DNA of 64,000 nt from Aldrovandia affinis (GCA_029706075.1 JAINUG010000087.1:620001-684000); one strand, 5' to 3'; shown: positions 1 through 12,960, counted from the first letter of the stretch. Program-made: numbers and translations. The notes: generated by a model from the letters alone, not told the origin.

Positions 1-2260
1 CATATATATGGAAGGCAATAATACTGCACTTTCAATGCAGGGATGGCAGCAGAAATTAAACTGACACTGATCTGGGGTCATAGGGAGAAGCCATTTATCT
101 CTGTAGCTGATCCAGGGTTTACCTGATCCACCTTTAAACCTAACCTCATTAATCTTGTGAAAAAAATTGTCTCTTGCGGAAGATGAAAAGAAAAAAAGAT
201 GAACTGATGTTTGGGGAGTAGAATTGATATAAATTCACTCAGGCTGTGCTACAGCACCAGTGCAGTTAGCCCAGTGCAGCTACTCAGGGAAAGAGCTGCA
301 TCACAGAGCCAGTCTACTGCTGCAGAGAAGCACCTGCAGCTCCTGTATCTGTCCACACACAAACCAAGGCTCCTCTGCTCCACAGTATGGCAGGTCTGTC
401 TGCTGTTGGTCTATATCTGCAGAATAAAAATGGCTGGTTTTTGGTTGTTAATGATTGTTGGGTGGGTTGTTAGTGGATTAGATCACCATGGTACGGTGTT
501 ATTAATGAACGGTGTATATCAGAGTTTTAAACATTTGGGGTGGTGTGTTAAATCCTTCTAGATAATGAACCTAATTGCAAAATTGGGAACTCATAGTGTG
601 AGCTCTTGTCAGTTTGTCAGGGAAAAGTTCTATTCTAAATGGGCAGGCTAAAGCTGCCATTGCTCAGCTGTTGTGCATGAATTTAAATCAGGTTCTATAA
701 AAGATGTTTTGGCATCGATCTCATTTCCCTGATGTCCTTGTCTTCATAACTCAGACCTTTTTATCTGACAGAATTTGTGTCCCCAGACATCCACCCCGAC
801 AGCTTCAGACAGGTCCATTAAATATGAATTATTTGGAAATAACCAGCAAATAACATGGGTTACAAAGCCATCAAAGACAGTGTCTTGAACATCTTCCCCC
901 TGCAAATTCTGCACACTAAGACCTTCACTGTCAATCCTTGACATAGCATTAGGTTTCAACACAGGGATTAGCCCACAAAGATCTCTTGTCCCTGGATAGC
1001 TGGAGCGAAGTATATTTAACCCGACTTGATCCATAGCCAGAATACCGCTTTGTCTGCCAGAAATAACCCGTCCTGCTCCCATATTGTTCAATGTGAATGG
1101 CTGCAGGTTCAATTGAGCTTGTTGCTACATGTTCTGAAACGAGAGCCGGGTTTGTGACAGCGCTTGGCTTTTTGCAACGCGTCATTCAACACAGAACCCT
1201 TGGAGTGACGCTTATCGGATTCGCGTCCCTCTCTGTTACGGGAAACATCCTTGCAGGATTTTGCTGCAGAAAATGTTTCACGTCGGGTGATTAGTTCGAT
1301 CTTGATTTCTGAGTTTTGATTTTGTTGGTTACTTTTGTTTAGTCACATGACAAAAGGCAGTGTCCTTGAACAGAAGCAAATGTATGTTAAATTTCAATGT
1401 TAAAATACGTAGTGTTGTGTAATATGTCCTCATCAAGTTATCCAATAATTGTTACGCAAGAAAGTCCCCATTAATAGTAAATGATAACATTGTCTTAAAA
1501 CAGAGTAGTTGGTAATGACAATATGATGGAAAGATCAAGATGATATCCAATGATAACTTTTTGAATGAGCAAGAAAGCCAAGTTTTGCTAGACCCTGCAC
1601 TTAAGGCTTATACAGCTCTACTCATACTGTTAGCCAAAAACATTACGTAGATTCAATTACAAATAAAAATAACATTTCAATAACATGCAGTTGCATGTAA
1701 CATGTAACATGCTAGTTTAAACTAGCTTGTTAATGCAATTCATACTACGAGAGTCCTATTTGCAAAACATGGAGTTTTAAAGAATGGCAAAAAGAAAAGA
1801 AAAGAAACAGGAAGAATGACACCTCAGGGTTAAATAGCACGTGTTCATTTGGAACGAGGACTAAATAATTCAGGGTGCTGAAAATGGGATGTTCATCTGA
1901 ATAATTCCATGCCTGTTTCTTTCTCGCTGTCCTGTTAAATGAAATGTCTTTCAGAGTAGCTGGATTCCAGTGGAGTGGGCCTCCCTGGGCCGGTCTGACG
2001 GCCTGCCGACCGGCTGGGAACTGGAGTGGACAGTGGTTGGCGTGGCAACGGCCTCTCTGGGCTTACCCACATGGGGTCCTTGAGATATTGCTGATGAGGG
2101 GCCCAGTGCCCAGCTGGGTTATTTATGTACCAAGCTTTTACTGGCACACATTGGCAGGCCTACGACAGCATATAAACAGCCACCAGTTTAAACACTGTAA
2201 AGCTCCCTCGTTGGAGTTTTTTTACACCCTTCACTGTCAAGACCATAACCATATTATGTG

Positions 2261-2262
<2 letters not shown>
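1..2262. other. No recognised gene
   Basis: Mostly unique-looking AT-rich DNA. A 122-codon minus-strand open frame (744-1112) and a 116-codon plus-strand frame (211-561) are present, but neither has a recognisable domain or convincing exon borders. Nothing else can be supported. Confidence 0.5.

Positions 2263-2307
<45 letters not shown>
2263..2307. repeat. (AC)n microsatellite
   Basis: About 22 uninterrupted AC units. Confidence 0.95.
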
Positions 2308-2310
<3 letters not shown>

Positions 2311-3190
2311 TGCACAGTATACTCCTGCACAGTCGGTCATCAGGACCAGAGATAAGACAACGGGCAGATTTTGTCATTTTGGGGTCCCCTGACCCGTCAT
2401 GTGTCATGTCAAAAAAAAGTTTGATATTGTATGTGATATACACTTGTGTGCTTGTATGAGTTTCATGTGAAAATGTGTAAAATAACTAAGTGGGTGAGTC
2501 ACAATCTGTGACACAACCCAGAGTGGAACAGAACAGCAGGACACAGGGATTATTCAGTTTTCCCCTCACGGAGGGAGAGCGAAAGAGAGCTTAAATTCTC
2601 ACGAAAGTAAAACAAATACGTTTTTTTTCTACCTTCTCCCTCACGGGTTCCGGACAAAAGCAATAAATCAAAAAGTACGCCTTTCAGCAAACACTAAACA
2701 ATCATGAACACGCACACACAACTCCTCAGTTGTTTTTTCCGTCCTTTATTTTTCTCTCTCTCAAGCTTTTCCACTCCCAGTTCCAGTCACCCGCTAAGAG
2801 AACAGAGCAGTTTTAAGCACACAAGTACAATTAGGAAATGTCACACAGGTGTGTGCACTGGTTGTCCTGTAGTAGGCGTGGCCAGTAATCGCCCCGTTTC
2901 CCTTGTCCGGACCAATGCCTTCCTCACCGTGCAAAGCAACTTTATAAAACTGAATAAATCTATATGGGCCCTTAGATATGTAAACATTGAATGGCTTGCT
3001 CATGGCATGATCCCTACTATCTGGTTTTCTGGTAGGAATTGCATCACAATCAATCAATACAAAGTGCAAGGAAGAAAAGCAGGGGGCAGGAAATCAGAAA
3101 GGAAATGAAATCGCAATGTAATCTATAGAAGTTAAAAGCTTTAAAAATGGAGGGAGCTGTCTCATCAGTGCTCAGCTTTAACACTGAAGG

Positions 3191-3869
3191 CAGAGGAACT
3201 AGAGGAGTGGGACTACAGGAGAGAGACTAGAGGAGTGGGACTACAGGAGAGAGACTAGAGGAACTAGAGGAGTGGGACTACAGGAGAGAGACTAGAGGAA
3301 CTAGAGGAGTGGGACTACAGGAGAGAGACTAGAGGACCAGAGGAGTGGGACTACAGGAGAGAGACTAGAGGAGTGGGACTACAGGAGAGAGACTAGAGGA
3401 GTAGAGGAGTGGGACTACAGGAGAGAGACTAGAGGACTAGGCGAGTGGGACTACAGGAGAGAGACTAGAGGAGTGGGACTACAGGAGAGAGACTAGAGGA
3501 GTAGAGGAGTGGGACTACAGGAGAGAGACCAGAGGAGTGGGACTACAGGAGAGAGACTAGAGGAGTAGAGGAGTGGGACTACAGGAGAGAGACTAGAGGA
3601 GTAGAGGAGTGGGACTACAGGAGAGAGACTAGAGGAGTGGGACTACAGGAGAGAGACTAGAGGACCAGAGGAGTGGGACTACAGGAGAGAGACCAGAGGA
3701 GTGGGACTACAGGAGAGAGACTAGAGGAGTAGAGGAGTGGGACTACAGGAGAGAGACTAGAGGAGTGGGACTACAGGAGAGAGACTAGAGGACCAGAGGA
3801 GTGGGACTACAGGAGAGAGACTAGAGGAGTGGGACTACAGGAGAGAGACTAGAGGAGTGGGACTAGAGT
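3191..3869. repeat. 28-bp GA-rich minisatellite
   Basis: About 20 tandem copies built on ggagagagactagagg + agtgggactaca (28 bp). Some units carry an extra 9-bp block (gtagagga or accagagga type), giving 37-bp versions. The array is strongly purine-rich on the plus strand. There are no spacers, so it is not a CRISPR array. Confidence 0.93.
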
Positions 3870-4690
3870 GGGGGTAGCTTTAAATACCCTTGAGGTTTTT
3901 GTGACCTTAAGACTTATGGTCCTGAAGCTACGGTTTCTTGTCTTCCCAACTAAAAGAACGCTTTGTTCTTCTCCTGGTGTGTTGTAGTCTGCGGTACGGA
4001 CTGAGGGGATTGTGTCGTTGTGTTTAAGGTACACTGGTGTCTGGGGGGGACAGATCACCAGTTCTCTCCGGAGGCCCTGCCTTGCTGCTGGGGATTTTCT
4101 CATAAGCCACGTGTTAAAGTAGCCCTATGTCCCGTCTCTGAAGAGAGCTGCAGACCCGGGGGATTGGGCGGCACCCAGTGGCATCGCTGCACCAGAAAAG
4201 CCAAATATTGTACCAATATTGTACCATTGTCTTCCAGGGATGTTAGTATAAACTCAACTTCTGCTGGTATGCTGGACTGAGACTATTAACATGCAGCGAC
4301 ACTATAGATTGGGTGGGTGTTGTGTCTATAATGTTTACGTGTGCATGAATTGCATTTGCATCTACTTGGAATCTGCTCCCTAATTATATTTGGAGGGTTT
4401 ATTAACAGTGCAAATCATTCCTTTATCAATATTTGACCCAGTTGGACTCAGCATTCTTTGACCGTGCTTTTTTTTTTAAAAGGTGATAAGACGTTTTTGA
4501 TTATTTTCTCAACTGTTGTGTCATATTAGCTGTCGTGTTAAAAACTTAATTTAGATTGATACCTATTAAATAGTTCTGCTCTTTGACAGCTGTCTACGAT
4601 CAGACTAACCTGGAACTACTCCTTTTGAGCGGATTTAAATAAATAGAGCTCATTACCACAAGAAAAGCATGAATTGTTGGTTTGTCCCAG
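3870..4690. other. No recognised feature
   Basis: Low-repeat DNA between the minisatellite and the candidate exon. No gene, RNA or transposon signature seen. Confidence 0.4.
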
Positions 4691-4691
4691 A

Positions 4692-4872
4692 TAGTAATGT
4701 GGGACAAACCGTGCTGAGTAATGGAACTAGTCCAGGTCCAAGTCTAGATGAACCCAAATATGCTTGTGCACTGAATCTAGCCATTGACCTATGCTGTCAT
4801 AACAATACACATGGAGACCCTGTGCCCTACTTACAGTGGATAAGGCAAGAGCTCTCAGCCTTGTCCAAGTGA
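4692..4872 (+). CDS. Possible terminal coding exon of an unidentified gene
   Basis: A consensus 3' splice site (gtttgtcccag) is followed by an open frame of about 59 codons to a TGA at 4870-4872. It contains PSLDEPKYACALNLAIDLC and ends YLQWIRQELSALSK, a composition that looks like real helical protein rather than random translation. A short 3' UTR follows with AATAAA near 5056-5061. I do not recognise the protein and found no convincing upstream exons. It could be the last exon of a plus-strand gene on the dyrk2 side of the locus, or a fragment of a retrocopy. Confidence 0.35.
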
Positions 4873-5194
4873 CCCAGTTAGCTTTACTATGTTGCCACCT
4901 GCATTAACAGATTGCATTTGTGCCTTTGAAGTTGATATATATTTAAAGCTGTTAAATGTTTTAGATTTCTTTGTTCTTCTGTTGATGCTGGTTTGCTTTC
5001 ATACCCACAAGAACATTTTAACTTAAACCCCTATTTTGGGATTTGTTCTGTTGTTAAATAAAATAGTTTAACGTTTTATTTTACTTCCAGTCAGTAGATT
5101 TTGTTACTCCCCACCTGTACATTTAAAGTAGTTCTTCAGGAATAGGCTGTTTCCATTTCCATTGAGACTAGAGACCGTGGGTCCATGTGCACAC

Positions 5195-5365
5195 TGTCAC
5201 ACACACAGAGCACAATGTCACGCACACTGCACACCATGTGACACACACTACGTATAATGTGAAGCGCACAGCCAGGGCTCAATGTGACATACACGGCTCA
5301 CAATGTCACACACACTGAGCACAATGTCACACACATGGAGCACAATGTCACACACATGTCCAGGG
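5195..5365. repeat. Degenerate tandem repeat, CACAATGTCACACACA type
   Basis: About eight imperfect units of roughly 21 bp (cacaatgtcacacacacggag). Read on the minus strand it gives a short periodic open frame, which is not a gene. Confidence 0.75.
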
Positions 5366-5599
5366 CGCATAGTATGGGCTGGTCTGGCTCTCCAGTGCCC
5401 TGGTGTCACTGCCCCCTGCAGCTCAAATTTCACCCGTCTATGAACCTTAATAGGTGATTGGGGGTTGTTGAAGGATGAGTGGTGCTGATTCTGCTGCGGT
5501 GTGATAACTTGGTCGTTTTCTGTGAGGGTATGCTCAGCAGGGAATAATTCAGTCACTCAACAACATCAAATAAGTCATTCACCAGCAAGATGCAAGTGA

Positions 5600-5885
5600 G
5601 ACACTGTTTTGTCACTAGGCTGTGTGTTAGTGTCCCCTTAGCTCACACTATCTCACTAAGCTGTGGTAGTGTCCCCTTAGCCCACACATTCTAACTAGGC
5701 TGTGTGTGTGTCTGAGTCCCCTTAGGCCCTAAGGGCATACACTCTCACTAAGCTGTGTGTATGTGACTCCCCTTAGCTCACACACTCTAACTAGGCTGCA
5801 TGGTATTGTTCCCTTAGCTCACACACTCTCGCTACACTGTGTGTGTGTGTGTCTGTATCCTTAGCTCACACACTCTCCCCTCCCC
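5600..5885. repeat. Degenerate 55-60 bp tandem repeat
   Basis: Five or so diverged units containing ccccttagctcacacactctcacta and a gctgtgtgtgt run. Units differ in length because the GT run varies. Confidence 0.7.
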
Positions 5886-6800
5886 CTAGGTGGGACAGAG
5901 TATATCTACACCCTTGGGGGTTTCCAGCTATTGAATCTTAAACAACTCAAATTCCTTCCCCTGAGAATCATGGAGCGTTAGGTGTCTCAAACAGGGCCTT
6001 AAAAGCACAGGGGAGTCACAACGGTCAGAGCAGAACAGATGGAGCTCTTGGGTACTGCAGTACTTAAGACTCTTATTAGATCAGGGGTAGGCAAGGAGGC
6101 GATATCTGTTTCTGTATTTCATGCCAACGTCTGCTCTTAATGATTTAATTAGCCCAATTGTTTATGTGATCTGACGTTTTATCTATATCTCTTCATAAGC
6201 TCATGAATGACAGCAGAAATGTGTTGTGTCCCTACATTAAACATTTCCTGTGGTCTACTTCTACAAGTGACCCGGCATTGGTGTATACAGCTAATCAGCT
6301 AATTGATGGAAACAAAAACCAACAAACACACTGGTCCTCCTGGAACAGAACTGTGCGTCCGTATATTAGATTGTGTTGATTAGGGTCATGACTTGTTAAT
6401 AAACCTTGTTTCTCAAGAGGCATTCTGCTGATTGTCCAGGAGCTGTCTCTTGAGCCACCGCATTTGGATTAACAGGTGCTAATTAATCGTTCCACAATGT
6501 AATTAGCTAGAGGATTAATAGCAACATTGATGATGATCCTATCTATTTAGATCCTGACGTTTAAGCAGTGAACAGGTTACCTAAGAATGGACACACCTGT
6601 CTAAGAGGTGCATTGAGCCTGAACCCAGCAGGAACATCGTTTTAAAGATTGATTTTTTTTTTTAGCAAAACCTCGTAAGATATCGATGAGACATGTGATC
6701 ACACAAAGCTAAGAGACAATTCATGTACTTCAGTAAACAGGAATCCTGCGATTGGTAGGCTGCAACAAGTTATTTGTAGCATAAAAAAATATATATATGT
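5886..6800. other. No recognised feature
   Basis: Unique-looking AT-rich DNA with no supported gene or repeat family. Confidence 0.4.
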
Positions 6801-7011
6801 TTTACATTTTAGCAGATGCTCTTATCCAGAGCGACTTACACAGTTTACATTTCTTTACATGCAATCCATTTATACAGCTGGATATTTTACTGAAGCAATT
6901 CAGGTTAAGTACCTTGCTCAAGGGTACAACAGCAGTGCCCCCACCTGGGAATTGAACCTGCAACCTCTGAGTTACAAGCCCAGCTCCCTAACCATTACAC
7001 TACACTGCCAG
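6801..7011 (-). mobile_element. tRNA-derived SINE with L2-like tail
   Basis: Read on the minus strand it starts GGCAGTGTAGTGTAATGG, has a polymerase III B box (GGTTCAATTCC) and ends with the gtaagtcgctctggataagagc tail shared with the L2 LINEs of this window. This is the architecture of fish V-SINE-type elements mobilised by L2 LINEs. The copy looks close to full length. Confidence 0.85.
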
Positions 7012-9110
7012 CCTAATTGACATAATTTGCATGTGATAATTGTACGCATTTGATGGCGTATTGCTTCCCTTTTGTAATTCTTCCTGCTCAGTGCATGGAT
7101 TCCCAAAAGCAATTTGCACATTCTGACGCTCTGCTAGTTTAATGACTGCAACTCACAAGTAGACAGCGTATGGTACATGTATCGGTTGTCGTTAGGCGTG
7201 TCTTCTTATTACGAAGGTTTTATTGACCAACGCCAGCACACGACAAGACAATCAATCCTCAAGGCAGAAATTCAACAGCAGAATCCAACAGAAACACCTT
7301 GACTTATCATTATCATTGTTAATAGAAACATCCATCCACTGTACACCCCTACAGGTGAAAATAAGCATTCGGCCGAATTCGGCATGATGCTGGCCCACAG
7401 GGCAGTGCAGTGATGTGATGTGCATTCCAAATTGGGGCAAAATGGGGAACAAAACACAAGCTACTGTAAAAGGTAGTGTATAAAACAACAGCCTACAGCT
7501 TGTCAGTGATGTGCTCTGGTTAGGACAGACCTTTTATTCCAAATGGCCGGTCCTAACCCTTGGCTGGGATCTCATTTATAAATGTGCGTAAGAACCGTCG
7601 GGAGCTGTATGCTTTGGGGGGTTCCATGTTCCCTGTGTCATTTTTCTCCTCCTGTTGCCATTCAGACAGAGAGTTCTTCGGGATCCCAATTAGAACACGT
7701 CGCTGTCCCAGCCTGACCCCCTGACCTCTCCCTGCCCCCCTCGGTTGCCATGGTAACCCGGGGGACGTGCACGCAGGGTAGCGGGGTGTTTGTCAGGTAA
7801 TTATTAAAAGTGTAAATTATAGTGGAGGGGTTTTTTTGTTGCGGACCGCTCCGGGTGATACGAGGCCACGGACCTCTGGCAGGATCAATCGAGAAGGGGT
7901 GGGGGGGAGGATAAAGGATTCAGGGCCTGACGAGTTTCTAATGTGATTCGCAGCGCTGCAGAATACCGCCCGCGAGAGCTGCTTCCCCGGAAGTCTGCGG
8001 CGCCCTGTGCCAGATGAGCTGGTGATTGAATATAAGATCCGTCCGTTACTGTACAGCTGACGGATGAATTACTGGGGCTGAGCCACGGCAGCGACGGAAC
8101 GGCCGAAGGTTTAAAGTGACACCGAGGAGCACCTCTCCCGCACAACTCCTCTTTCACGGACCGCTCCTCCCGAAGCCTGTTTTCCTTTCCAGAGGAGATG
8201 ACTGGCGTCAACATTAGAGCAATGGACACCTGGTCAACGCGTAAGGCAGTAGCAATACTTCTGAAACACCCTGGAATCATCACAAGACTTCGGGAGGGGA
8301 GGGGTTCACAGGTGTGGCCTAATGTGTCATGCCACCGTGTGTTTATGCTTTTTTGTGACGGTGTTACCGGGCAACCATGGCCCCCACCGTAAGGATGTGC
8401 CGGGAAGGGTGATTACAGGCCAGGGTCTTACAGCTTCACAGCCTGAGGCACAAGTGTGCACACCAAAGAATGTCCAAACAGCTGTCCCTCTACTCTGCGT
8501 TTTACAGGAATGTTTTTATTGTTGTTTTCACAGACTTCAGAGGGGTTTGGAGAGAGGCACTGACACCGTCTGAATGATATTTGATATTTTTTGAGCAGTT
8601 TTTTTCCAAAGAGAATAATTAACAGACTAGGGCGTGTGCTTGTTTTTGTTCCATCCATTGGTGTTTTAGGACAAGATGGTTTTCAGGTTCGAGTCATGCT
8701 TAGTGCCATGGTCAGAAGTGATAGCACTTTGTGCTGAAGAATGCCTTGTTGTCAGATAAATTCAGTAAGTAGGACTGGCATCCCAAAGAAAAACATCCTT
8801 GACTGATGTATGATATTACAATGTTGTGTTGTCGTGATTTTGTCAGGACACACACACATCCTTAAAACATTTTCCTGCAACCTTTTTACCTTGCAGGTAC
8901 ATGTTCCTGGACCTATTTACAACTTAGCTGGGAAGTTGTGGTTGTGGAGGTGGCAGTACAGTAAAGGTTTAAAATTGTTATTACTAACCACAACCATACG
9001 CAACCTTAATGCAAAGTCGTAAAAAATATGCAATAATATTGTATTAGCCGGGAATACTTCCTGTATAATTGTATCCATGGGATATTTTTTTAAACATCTA
9101 AACATCCTTT
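7012..9110. other. No recognised gene; GC-rich patch at about 7660-8300
   Basis: The 7660-8300 part is richer in G+C and CpG than its surroundings and carries a 132-codon minus-strand frame with no recognisable domain. It could be a CpG-island-like regulatory patch, but nothing more can be supported. Confidence 0.35.
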
Positions 9111-9333
9111 TATTTTACATTACAAGCATTTAGTAGACACTCTTATCCAGAGCGATTTACACAGTTTACATTTCTTTACACACAATCAATCCATTTATAC
9201 AGCTGGATATTTATTGAAGTAATTCAGTTGAAGTACCTTGCTGAAGGGTACAACGGCAGTGCCCCACCTGAGAATCAACCCTGCAACCTCCCCGTTTACA
9301 AACCCAGTTCCCTAACCATTATGCTACACTGCT
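9111..9333 (-). mobile_element. tRNA-derived SINE with L2-like tail (diverged)
   Basis: Same family as 6801-7011: L2-like tail at the low-coordinate end, tRNA-like head at the high end, with more mismatches. Minus orientation. Confidence 0.8.
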
Positions 9334-10980
9334 TTTGGATGCACTTAAATTCAAAGGCTTCCGTCGTTGATGAAAGGATGGATGAAATCAGGTTTGTTAG
9401 GGTGGTGCTGACGTAGGGCGCTGAGCGCGATGGGCTCCAGCGTGTGGTGCGGGGTTCGAGGCGACATGCTGAAGCACACGCTAACGTGCTCGGCGACACA
9501 AGCGGGTCGGAGTACTGAAACATGTACAGTTTAACAGTCGGCGTGACCTGTACTGTATGTACAGGAATTATGCGGGGGGCTTTATTTAGACATGGAACGC
9601 TACACCCCCATGCCCTGAATGCCGGAGGCCACTTTATATGAGCACAGACTGCTTCTCCACATTACTGCTGTGTCTCAATTACCTGGGAACCGGAGCGACC
9701 GTACCCCTTCGTCCACCTGTGCCACGGACAGCATTTTTGCGCACACTTATGTCAATGAAAGAAGAGGATGCTTCATAATGGCTTCGCGTGTGAACAGCAG
9801 TCAAAATGGTGTCCCTGCCAGTCAGCCCTCCGGGGCAGCACACAATTTGACAGGAGAATCCTTGTCTAATTGCCCGAGTGCGAAAAAGGAAATCAATAGG
9901 TTTCCAAAAAAAGCTACTTTTGGATGGAGTTATACCCGCAGGGCCCTACTTGCTACCTGGAAATATTCTGGTGTGGGAATGAAATTTGGATTTCTGTTAC
10001 AAATGGGGAAATGGGTTTGCCTCTTGCTGGAGGCCTGTGAGGAACTTGCCACCAATGATCGTTGCAAACCACCAATGACATAGAACAGAGCGTGGAAGGG
10101 CATGTTTACTGGACCGTTTCCCAGGATAAAGCCGTACCTCTGGAAAAAAAGGGACAGGCATGCACACAGAGAACAGGCCGTCTCAGGCCTGCGAGCTCCA
10201 TCGGCGTAGTTTGGCATGCGGGTCATAACACCGCGCCATGTCGTGGGCACTGCCCCCCTGGCACCATTTTGGGAGGGGTGATGAAGGCAGGTGATGAAGT
10301 AAGCGTGACAGCCCCGCCCTCCACCATCCTGGAGGCCCAATGTGAAAAATGCCAACGGAGGTGAATGCTCTGACTCTCTCATTATCTCATCGCCTGTGGC
10401 TCTCTTGTTATCTCTTTTAGTCTCAGCCATCTCTGTGAGTAGCCCTCTGTGGTTTGCGCGTTTGAGATGAATATGGATATGCAACGCGATGCATTTGCGT
10501 CCGGTGAAAGTACATTTAAAGGAATAATCTGACACCTCTGATCAATGTCTCATCAGTCACATTGCAGCTAAAACGGAAATAATTGAGTTCCGTACTTTGC
10601 AGGATCGTACTTTCCACATTCCTTTCGCTGATTTATTTATGTCTTATTTAATATCGCAGCTATCAATTTTATGCCACTCGTATGGTTTAAAGAGAGGTTG
10701 AGTGGCCATATCGGGTATGATTAGGATTCAGAAGAGTACACCGTGTCTACAGACTATGCTGATCCATTCACTTAGGGCTAAGCTTCAGAAGAACATTATG
10801 CATGTTGGTGTTTTGTTCTCTGACAAGGACATCTGTCCGCCAGAGCCTTAAAAACAAGTCGCCGCCAACACATGACTCATTAAACCAGCCTGGGGCTCTT
10901 TGAAGAGCGACTTGTGCTCAACTAAAACCTCAGAAAGGATTACCAAGCACGTAGATTCTGTGTGGTCTGAGCTGCTGCAA
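9334..10980. other. No recognised gene
   Basis: Contains a 154-codon plus frame and an overlapping 201-codon minus frame (9930-10535). Neither has domain-like composition or splice context. A tRNA-like stretch with GGTTCGAGGC lies near 9430-9470 but does not fold as a full tRNA. Confidence 0.4.
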
Positions 10981-10984
10981 CAGT

Positions 10985-11125
10985 GTCCCGAGACCGCGCC
11001 CATCGATTATCAGCAACGGCTTTCCGAGACCACGCCCATGGATTATTAGTAACGGCATCCCGAGACCACGGTCATCGAATATAAGCGACGGTGTCCCGAG
11101 ACCACAGCCATCGATTATTACAACA
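10985..11125. repeat. About 37-bp tandem repeat, four units
   Basis: Units of the form tcccgagaccacgcccat + cgattattagcaacggc. On the minus strand they give a repetitive open frame (RGLGMPLLIIHG-like), best explained by the repeat. Confidence 0.8.
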
Positions 11126-11570
11126 TTCCCCGCATCGCCTTCCACGTTCGTGCCCCAGGGAATTGTGGCCAGTATGACACCCGCTGGTCCAGAGGCAGGA
11201 AGCGTGCAGGACTCGCAGGCTCCCGAGCTCCACGCCTCGGCACCTTTCCCGCCGGCGAGGATCACAGGCTCTCAGTCACGCGTGCTGAATGTCCGTCGTT
11301 GTACCTCGCTGCAGTCGTAAGCCTGACTCATTGGGGCTCGATGCGAGACGCCTCGCTGTGTAAAACACACGGCTTGCATAACACCCCCACGCCGCAGCCG
11401 TGACTCAAGACAAATGATCCAGGTGTTATTGGACTCGGCCCTGTTGTAACACACAAAGCCAAGGTGTGTCCCCTGAGGGTGGTAACCTGAGCTGGGGGTG
11501 GATCAGGTGATGTGGGCACCCCCAGCTCAATATTGAAGAATTAGCTTCTGCCCCCCTCCCCCACCCTGCT

Positions 11571-11682
11571 GTGTGTGTGTGTGTGTGTGTGTGCATGCAT
11601 GCATGCATGCATGCATCTCTGTGTCTGTGTTTGTGTGTGTGCATGCATCTCTGTGTATGTGTGTGTTTTCCTATATGTGTGT

Positions 11683-11713
<31 letters not shown>

Positions 11714-11752
11714 CCTGTGTCCCTGTGTGTATGTGTGTGCGTGTGTTTGTTA
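11571..11752. repeat. (TG)n / (TGCA)n compound microsatellite
   Basis: Alternating TG runs, a (TGCA)6-like block near 11593-11616 and interrupted TGTC/TGTA units. The purine-pyrimidine alternation could favour Z-DNA. Confidence 0.92.
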
Positions 11753-12539
11753 ATAGTGTTGGATAAATGCGTTTATCATTACATTAGAGGAGTACACTGG
11801 TGTAGCTGGTGTAGTCACATTGCGTGGAATCATGCTTCCAAAGCCAGAGAATAACCATTGCCCCTCTACCCGTGAGGCTGAATGAGATGGATGTAAATGC
11901 TTGGAGTGGCCACGAAGCATATCCGGTTGTTTCCTGTCCTCTGATAGGCCCATTAGCCCTGTGTGTGTTTCAGATGGTTTTCTCCTCTAATGCATCCTTC
12001 CATTAACTACTCTCTGACTGTACACTACTGCATCTACTGCCAGCTTAGATTGAGGTGGAGCGTGACATGATGTTCAAGGCTTCTGGGAAAAGCCGGCAGC
12101 ATTTGAAAGCGAAAAAGCAAGTGAAGCGTTGGGTTAGATGTTACAAGGGTTACTGCCGCATGCTTGGTACGTTCATGCTGGAAATCTGAACTGTAGAGAA
12201 GCAGGTCCTCCTGTTTATGGAGAAGGTTTGGCATCTCAGTGCCAAACCCCAATGGTGTCATGTGCCGTAATGTGCCATAATGTACCGTGTACATGTAAAG
12301 ATGCTTCACATCCTTCTTTTCTGATTATAAATATTGTATAAACAGTTTTTTTTCTCTATCTATTTTTTTTTCTGTATGCTATGTGAAATCTTGTAACTTT
12401 AGGATATATTTATTTATTTGATGTGTCTTGTTTTATGAGTAAATGCATATAATCTACAGACAAATATATTTCTAAAGCAAGTTTTCTAAAGAAAAGCTTG
12501 CAAGGGCTGCCCTCTAGTGGTAGTTTTGGAAAGTTGGGG

Positions 12540-12960
12540 AAATGGCTGACCATGTATTTTATTGTTTCTGGTTCTTCTCCCAATTTGGTGGCCAGTTATA
12601 CCCTCGTCTATGTCAGCTACCCCTTTCCCTCATATTACGTGTTCTCCGTCGCAACTCTGGGACCAGCAGTGACAAATCGCCAAACTGCCTGCTCCAATAC
12701 AGAACTTGCAAAGCTGTCAACCATAATTCTGATACACACAGAGCCACTGTTCGATCCCCAGCTGCGCCAGTCCGGCTCTGCCCAGAAGCCCTGCTCGGGG
12801 CAGCGATTGGCTGGCCACCCCAAGAGGAGGGGGGAGGGAAACCGGCAAAAGCTCACTGCATGCACAGAGCGCTTCCCTGTGGGTGTATATCGGAGTCACA
12901 GGCTCATCCCACCATCACTGCTGATCCCGTAGTTGTAGGCGGTGGGCTCATTGAATAATA
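12540..12960 (-). mobile_element. Diverged tRNA-type SINE, 'TAATTGGCTACCAAATT' tail family
   Basis: Reverse complement resembles the better copy at 35743-36103: the low-coordinate end has the ctcccaatttggtggcca tail and the middle has the ggggcagcgattggctggcc block. It is strongly diverged and the head is not clear. Confidence 0.5.

Noticed and set aside
6950-7011. tRNA gene
   Set aside because: The promoter boxes belong to a SINE head; there is no complete cloverleaf and the L2-like tail follows.
9930-10535. 201-codon minus-strand frame
   Set aside because: No recognisable domain, no exon borders, and an equally long frame on the opposite strand; probably chance in GC-richer DNA.
11571-11854. 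Cysteine-valine-rich small frames
   Set aside because: Products of the TG microsatellite.
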